NCBI GenBank assembly: GCA_030761205.1
Contig: JAULJL010000015.1
Span: 10,731,501-10,795,500 of the forward strand
DNA: 64,000 bases
From: Fremontodendron californicum
Lineage: Eukaryota > Streptophyta > Magnoliopsida > Malvales > Malvaceae
Reading direction: 5' to 3'
Shown: piece after piece, positions 57,409 to 64,000 of the stretch
Numbering within the stretch: the stretch's first letter is position 1
Layout: each line of letters opens with the position of its first letter
Notes under the pieces: generated by a model
What the model saw: the letters and a program-made list of their open reading frames with translations, nothing else
Databases searched by the model: none
What the model was told of the DNA's origin: nothing
Translations under genes and position numbers: made by a program

Positions 57409-60400
57409 TTATAAAAACAGAGACGTCTCAGGGGCCGGAATGAAGGAGATAATGCCTTCACCAAATAGCTCAAATAATGATACCAATGTACGTCCAGCAT
57501 TCAAGTCATCCTTCCAAATTTGATTTAGGATGGCTGACATCTTCAGATTTTGACCATCTTTTCCACCTCTATTGCTTGATCTTTCATCATTGGGCATCTT
57601 TTCAGATGACAATGGCTGGTTTGCGTCAAACTCACCTGATGGAAGTGGAGCGACCGTTTCCCCTTGCATGGGAGATGGCGAGGAGCTGTTTGAAACCATG
57701 CCAATTGGGCCTTCAGTTGCTATTTTCTTCAAAGCTGGTTCGTGTTCCAAGGGCTCCATGCTCGCCTTGCGTTTACCTTGAACATTTAACAGGAAGCAAG
57801 AAGGAATTTAGCGTTGAACCCCAAGAAATAAGATAAACACCGGGGCAGTGGGCACCAAGCATTTCTACATTGCGTGCCTAAAAGGGTTTATTCAGAGTAA
57901 TGAATGCAACAATGGAGAGAGAACAAAGCATGGGATCTAGCTACCTTGTGGAATCATCAGTCCCTAGTTGACTAACTTATCAATGATCAATCAGAGAATA
58001 TGATGAGAGGCAAAAAGAGGGAGTAACAAAATAAAACTAAAAGAACAAGACAGAAAGGTTCTTTTATGGGACCACAGGTTGGCATCCTTTTTTTTTAGGT
58101 CAGAAGCATCAATTGGGTATTTCCATGCATGTCAAAGGATGTACAATGGAGCTAAAACCGTTTTACAGCCAGAAGCACACTATATGCACGTCTTTAAGTC
58201 TTGGAGCACTTCTTTTCTCTAATCTTATCTATCATGCACCATTTGAGCCATCCATCATTAAATACTTGAATTCACACAACTTTAGACTTCGGAGGGTTAA
58301 ACATCTATGAGTAAGACCATCTTAGAAAAGAGAAAGGAACTCTTACTAGGCACTGCAGTAACAACTTTTTCTCTGGACTTCCAGACAGCATCGCCTGGAG
58401 GTGATGGCAAAGGTGGAAAGATTTTGAGGCGATCATATATGCCTTGACCTGCTGCACGCTGGAAAGTGCATACTTGTCAAAATTTCTGTGTTCACTATGA
58501 AGCACTATACAAGAACAATACTCACCAGTAAGGCACCATAAACCCGCCAAGCTTCATATCTCTTCATCTCATTCTTTTGCTTCTCTAGTAGTAACTCTGG
58601 TTCAAGGAGTTGAAGGTATGGCTCAAGATTTGGCAGAATAAGAAGGCGAACCTACTCGTGAAGTAAGATGTATCATAAATGAATAAAACACTAGAAATAG
58701 GCAATAGCAACAAAATGTTCAATACTCAAACTGAAAATGGTTTGAAAGTAATTCTAACAAGTCTATCAAAGGACTTGAAAGACAGAGAGTAGAAGCTTTG
58801 CGTAAAAAGCAACAGCCACCTTTGCAGAGTGATATACATCACTCATATTTCTCACTTCTTTATTCATACACAGAAGAGGAGAAAAATATTTAATGAGAAG
58901 TGAATTTAAAGCCGGTCTGGGATGAGCAATAAGAATTTATGAAAAAAAATATGATCATCTATTTTCCATATATTGCCAAGACTTGACACTTATATGTCAA
59001 GATTAATAATTTACAAATTATTGATGGGAAATGGCATTGAATATCGCCAAGTTGTTGGGAGAAAGTAAAGGGCAGAAAAAAATACGACGCAGGAAATCTT
59101 ACAAAGATATTCAATTTAAATATTACTAGTTCCCAAAAACAGCAGAAATTTCACAGGGAAAGGAACAATAGTTGTCAAATTATTATTTATAGCCCAATCA
59201 TGAATATAACTTAAGAATCATAAAGAAGGGGAAATGGAGAAAGGAGAAGAATGTGGAATCATTTCAGTTCTCTTCTATTGCACTACATTTAAAATAAACT
59301 TTTGATAGAATTCAAATGGGTTCATAAGACATTATGCAAAAAGTAAACTTAACATGAACTATAAGTAAATGAAACATGTGAGAAGAGGATATACCACATT
59401 GGGTCCTAGGGCTGCCAACCCTTGAATTGCGCCATAGTGTTGAGTCAATTCCCGTTTTGGGTCCAGAAGTGCATTGAGCAAAGTTTTTGTAAGACGTGTC
59501 TGAAGGGTGTTATAAACATGGCCAAATCTGCAACAATTTTTAAAACCTAAATTCCAAGTGTAAGATTGACACAAAAAAATGGATCTGTATGGAAGTTGAT
59601 GCTAACATAAAAATGATATGTCATCGTGAAATGAAGCTTGATCAAAACTGAAACAGCAACGATCACCAAATCAGATAGAAAGGTCATCCAAATGAATTTG
59701 ACTTAGTTTAGGTCATCTAACTGAGGTCAAGTTAAATCTAATTTACTCTTCAACAACATATGTAAGTGTCAGGAGCAATTAGTCCATCATCCAAATTTCT
59801 TAAGAGGATCACAGTTTGTATTTACAAGTTGCATAAGGTTTATTTCTTGCACCAGAAACAAAAGGTTTTCAGACAATCCAATCTGAACGCAGAGTTCTGT
59901 CAATGGACCAACGAATCAGGCAATGACCAGCCCACTGAAATTCAGCGATTACCACAAGTACCTTCTCAAACCTCAATTTACACAATTATTGATATCACAT
60001 CACAGTTAAAGTCTGCAAGATATAAGTGCATTTATCACACATTGCTAGAGAGAGTTTTCTCACAGCAACAACATCAGACATTTTCTTCAAAAGCAAAGAG
60101 AAAAAGCTTTAGAAGCTTCACCTTTTGCATATTGAAGCAACTAACTTTGCTGTAAAATCTCTAAGTTCCCAGTGGTTGTCAGCAATCCTGTTCCCTAACT
60201 TTTTTGAAACAAGGCAGGTCACTACAGATGGCATCAATTGGTGCAGCTGGCAAGACAAGAAAAACAAATGTTCCTTCTTAGTTTAGAACCCATAAATCCT
60301 TGACAGAATAATTAACTTAGCAAACCAGCAGGTGAACATAGGTGTTTGTTCAGTTCAATTAGAAAGTGATTAATCAAGTTAAATGCAGCAGTGTACATCT

Positions 60401-63370
60401 GAAATTTTCTCTAAAGCACCTTTTACATGTTATTATCATTTAGATTTTGATTAGCAAACAAACAAAAAATAAAGAAGCTGTGATTATCAATAATACTGCT
60501 TTGATCAGATAGGCTTACAAGAATGAGAACACCTACTTCTTTCCTTTTGAAAATGAAAACCTTTTCCCACATAGATTCAGTAATATGAGTTTAAACTGTT
60601 CAGGAAAAATATCTTTCTTCCTTTTTTCTTTTGGTGGGGAAGGTGGGTGTCTTTCAGAATCCAGACAGATCCGTAAATTCCCAGTCTCTAACATTTAATG
60701 GTCATAACAAAGGGTAAGTGTAGCAGCAGATGCCATTCATATGGGTTTAAATTTAACACAACAGCCTTTCTAAGGACTGAACAAAACAAGTGCCACAGCT
60801 ACATCCACACTTACAAGTGCCACAATCACGTAGCTCTTAGTCCATCCTGATGCTCAACATAGTAAACAACAATTCCAATATCTTTACCAATTTATATCGA
60901 ATAACTTTACAAATATATTTACTATCAATAAATAGATCCAAAAGGACAAGATTTAACTTACATAAGGTTCTATGTCTATGTGAGGATTCTGGAGAAGACT
61001 CCAAACAACACGCATCAAAGCAAATAGAAGAGCATAATCATTCAAACCACGAGAAACCTGATATTATTGGAGAAAAACAGACAACATGAGCAACAAATGT
61101 ATAAATGCTCTCGTTCATCTTTTTAAATCAATATTATTGTCTTAAATCGAAAAAATTATTACCTCATCAGCTATGAAGTAAGTAAAATAAGGAACTAATG
61201 GATGAAGTCCTGAATCTGTAGCCAAACTCACTAATGCTTCTTTAAACAGGGCTGAATCAGACTTTCTCACAGTGAGCTCCGTGATTTTATCGAAATAGAG
61301 CTGCAATACAAAGAATATAGACCAACTAAACAAATGGAAAAATATTAAATATATAATTCAAAATAACAATAGTAAGTTATATACCTGAAGCTCCCTAGAT
61401 AGTACATGCTTAACAGGTAATTTAATGTCAACCGGAAGTTCATCCTTTTGTCCGTATGTCTTTCCATTAGCAGGAGCAGCAATTACTACAGATCAAACAA
61501 GATCAAACAAATTATTAGCGCCCATACGTTGGCTAATAGAAAGAACATAATTCAAAATCCTCTTGCTCCTGACAAAATTTCCAGAAAGAATGGTCAAACA
61601 AACAAATTGATTGGAAAAATCACAGTATCCTGATTCCAGAAACAACTTCAGAAATTCATAGTTGCAACATGCTAAAACCATGCTAATAAATGCTTTAGAT
61701 GGTCAAGAAAAGATGATACAGATATGAAAAAATGCTTGGCCTTTACAGTTCATCAAAGGAAAACAAAATTCATATTTTGAATGGCCTATGCTGACAAACC
61801 AAGATTCCAAGAGGTCCAGATTAAGATTGTGAATAGAAACTACTGCAAATGCCTCTAAATTTAGACAGACCTCCTACAGGAGCATTTTCTGGAATAGCAG
61901 GTTGTACTCCTTCAATAGCGAGCCAGTGACAAACAACTGCACTGTCAAGAGGTAGCTTTGGTAAAGGAGATTCAATAACCTACATGTTGGAAAAAAACAT
62001 GGGAACTTCAGCGAGTGCTCAACCCATTTTAGCTCAAAGCGCAACTAATGTAGCCCATGATTTCTTACATTTTTCAAATCCACATCCTTATCATCAATGT
62101 AAAACAAATCCCTATGCCCAACAGCCCTTTTAAACTGCAAAGGACCTCCAGATGCAAAGCCATACACTGGCTGAGGCAAGGAAAAGAAAGAGTGAGACTA
62201 AAGAAAAACAAATTCTCTGAAGATTGAGAAAAGTAAAAACTAAACTACATCATGAAAGGTTCTATTCATCATCATATGTAAGTCCTTATATTTTCTATCA
62301 CAGCCAATCAGCCCTACTTATAATCTATTTTGACATCATGCAACCTTGTCAAACAAAACTAATTAGCTATTGAGTACAAAATAAAAATTCCCCCTTATAG
62401 CACGTTTCCATCAGAAATATGATAAGACTGCACCAAGGCATCAGCAACATTCCCATTAAATCCAACAGCTATATTTTATACATTAAAATATATTTTACCA
62501 TTCCTTTCCTCTCTATTTCCCCCAAATTGGGGTAAACAAAAAATGAACATTTTAAGGGAAAGTGAGGGGTGCTCAACCCCCCTCACTTTACTTAAATTTT
62601 TTTTTATCCAAACGGGGGAAAGCAAGGGAAAGGTTTCTCATTTTCCCTTGCTTTCCATTCCTTTCCCTCCCCCTATCCCAATCCAAACATAGGCTAAAGT
62701 TAGAATATCCAAATTCGACCGTGAAGATTATCCCAAAACAATACACTCCTTTTTAGTTCCAACATTAACAATAACTAAATGCAACTATTTCACACGCGTT
62801 TTTATACATGTTTTAAGGTTAAAAACACACACACAGACCGCACAAAAATAGAAACAAGGAAATTATGATTAACACATATATAAAATAAAAGGGCCTATGA
62901 AATTTTATTGCATGACTAACCTCAACATTTCTTAAGTTAAGGGCACCATCAACATCATCTGTAGTCAACGTATTCCTCCTCGAATGACGCATAAATTTGA
63001 TTGCCTCCTGGAATTTTACAAAAAAAGGTCACCATCTCAATTTTTGTAAAACTACGCTACCTTCTTCATAATTAAAACAAAGAAAAGCAGCCTAAATCAC
63101 CCCTAATCAGGTATAAAAACCCTAACCATCCGAAGTCGGGAAACACAAGAAACACTAAAACGTAATGAAGAATTGGGAAATAAAACGTACTGTATTTCCA
63201 AGAAGGAAGCATTAAAGTTGAAAATTTTTGAAAAGGAAAAGAACCTGCATAATCTCGCGCATGCGGTATTCGACATCGGGAGCAATAGAAAGTGCAGCAT
63301 CAGCTGACAAATTACTTATGCCTATGCTTTGCGCTATCACCTCGATCGTCTCCTTTGCCACTATGCTCAT
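57409..63370 (-). CDS. TAF6: Transcription initiation factor TFIID subunit 6 (TAF6)
   Basis: Twelve coding exons, high to low: 63370-63245, 63007-62921, 62170-62069, 61979-61871, 61485-61385, 61300-61163, 61057-60962, 60246-60122, 59527-59395, 58651-58526, 58458-58347, 57776-57409. All introns are GT-AG and the phases join without a break into 540 codons, close to the usual plant TAF6 length (about 550). Residues 1-70 form the histone fold (MSIVAKETIEVIAQSIGISN, EAIKFMRHSRRNTLTTDDVD) that pairs with TAF9. A conserved linker follows (PVYGFASGGPLQFKRAVGHR). About 170-390 is the HEAT-like TAF6 C-terminal domain (LVPYFTYFIADE, LHQLMPSVVTCLVSKKL, YGAIQGLAALGPNVV). The tail ends near LFELFGEGIISFIP. 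TAF6 is a core nuclear subunit of TFIID and SAGA-type complexes. No defect was found; this is probably the one functional host gene here. Confidence 0.97.
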
Positions 63371-63395
63371 TTTTTCTTCTTCTTATTCGCCGAAT

Positions 63396-63422
63396 TTAGA
63401 ACCTCAATTTTTCATTCTTCAT
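63396..63422 (-). promoter_or_regulatory. Possible upstream ORF in the TAF6 leader
   Basis: An ATG at 63422 opens an eight-codon frame (MKNEKLRF) that stops at 63396, 25 bases before the TAF6 ATG. A second ATG inside it is out of frame. Whether it is transcribed depends on the unknown transcription start. Confidence 0.35.
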
Positions 63423-63486
63423 TTCTTTCTTTTTTTTCTTTTTTTGCTTTTTGTTACTTTTTTTCTTTTCTTTTATTTGCACTAGT

Positions 63487-63973
63487 CCTTATATTATAAT
63501 AGTGTATTTTAGTTTCCTTATATAAGTAATACGTTTACAATTATAATATTAATTATTAATAGTTTAAATATTGATATGAATATATGAAATTAATACAATA
63601 GATGGTTTGAAAAAAATGATGATATGTGACATTTTTTTTCAAGTAAAATTTAAAAATTAATAAAATAAATGATTTTGAAAAAAAATATGACATATTTTTA
63701 CGAGTAAGGAAGAGATTTGGATAAAAAAATTATGTTTTTTCAAATTTTACTTTAGTAAAACAATTTAACATATCATCATTTTTTTTCAAGTTATCTTTTC
63801 TATCAATTTCATATGTTCATATTAGTATTTAGACGATTTTTCATTAACACTATTATTAATTTTATTTTTTTACATTAATTTTAAAACGTAAAATATTAAA
63901 TTGCTTATTTTTATAATATAAAAATTAAAATATATTTTTAATTATAGTGTAAAAATTATTTAAGTACTCTAAC
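63487..63973. mobile_element. Decayed MITE of family B upstream of TAF6
   Basis: The right arm (reverse complement GTTAGAGTACTTAAATAATT, then ATTAATAATAGTGTTAATGAAAAATCGTCTAAATA) matches the MITE at 53338-53885; the inner AAAAATGATGATxTGTxACATT block matches as well. The left arm is shortened and diverged. The left edge lies about 117 bp from the TAF6 start codon. Confidence 0.65.
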
Positions 63974-64000
63974 CGAGGAGAGAACTTTCAGACTCGTCGA

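Noticed and set aside
57477..57836. Plus-strand 119-codon frame
   Set aside because: Exact antisense shadow of TAF6 exon 12.
59766..60155. Plus-strand 129-codon frame
   Set aside because: Overlaps a TAF6 intron and part of exon 8 on the opposite strand; no family resemblance.

Overview
The window is nuclear DNA of a flowering plant, most likely a eudicot. It is very AT-rich, contains plant Ty1/copia and Ty3/gypsy (Athila- and Tat-like) retrotransposons, plant mobile domain (PMD) genes and many hAT- and Mutator-type MITEs, and its one intact host gene is a 12-exon TAF6 with GT-AG introns. Species cannot be told from the sequence.

Layout. 1-1040: a ~335-bp satellite-like repeat. 1834-10041: several foldback and hAT-type elements, including a 2.2-kb insertion (5891-8096, perfect 8-bp target duplication) with 16-bp GC-rich minisatellites at both ends and a decayed Tat-type LTR inside. 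11761-16674: a 1-kb foldback element, a gag-like scrap, and a broken RRM/LINE-ORF1-type pseudogene with an internal 199-bp tandem duplication. 16964-19440: a PMD gene copy with its own promoter, cut off at the 3' side by a 1-kb AT-rich inverted/tandem repeat. 20700-24600: MITEs and a short tRNA-derived SINE with a 15-bp target duplication. 26876-37105: a complete but dead copia element (minus strand) into which an Athila-type gypsy element (30641-36637) inserted. 37459-41039: a second PMD gene inside a 3.58-kb Mutator-type TIR element with a perfect 9-bp target duplication and six palindromic modules. About 41763-48785: a rearranged Tat-lineage gypsy element. 48786-50170: further LTR debris, a foldback and a ~50-bp tandem repeat. 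51240-55490: the ~335-bp satellite again, in opposite orientation, interrupted by a hAT MITE and by two fragments of a small secreted-protein-like gene. 56302-57145: a MULE-type MITE and an unrecognised pseudogene. 57409-63370: TAF6 on the minus strand, with a decayed MITE about 100 bp upstream of its start codon.

Only TAF6 looks like a working host gene; its exons join to a 540-residue protein carrying the histone fold and the TAF6 C-terminal domain, for TFIID/SAGA-type complexes. Everything else is mobile DNA or its remains. The most unusual feature is the PMD element: termini and target duplication are those of a Mutator-like transposon, yet its only recognisable gene is a PMD protein and its ends carry palindromes whose outer arms differ from unit to unit but stay self-complementary. 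The second PMD copy shares the promoter layout and the terminal sequence, so the two look like members of one transposon family.
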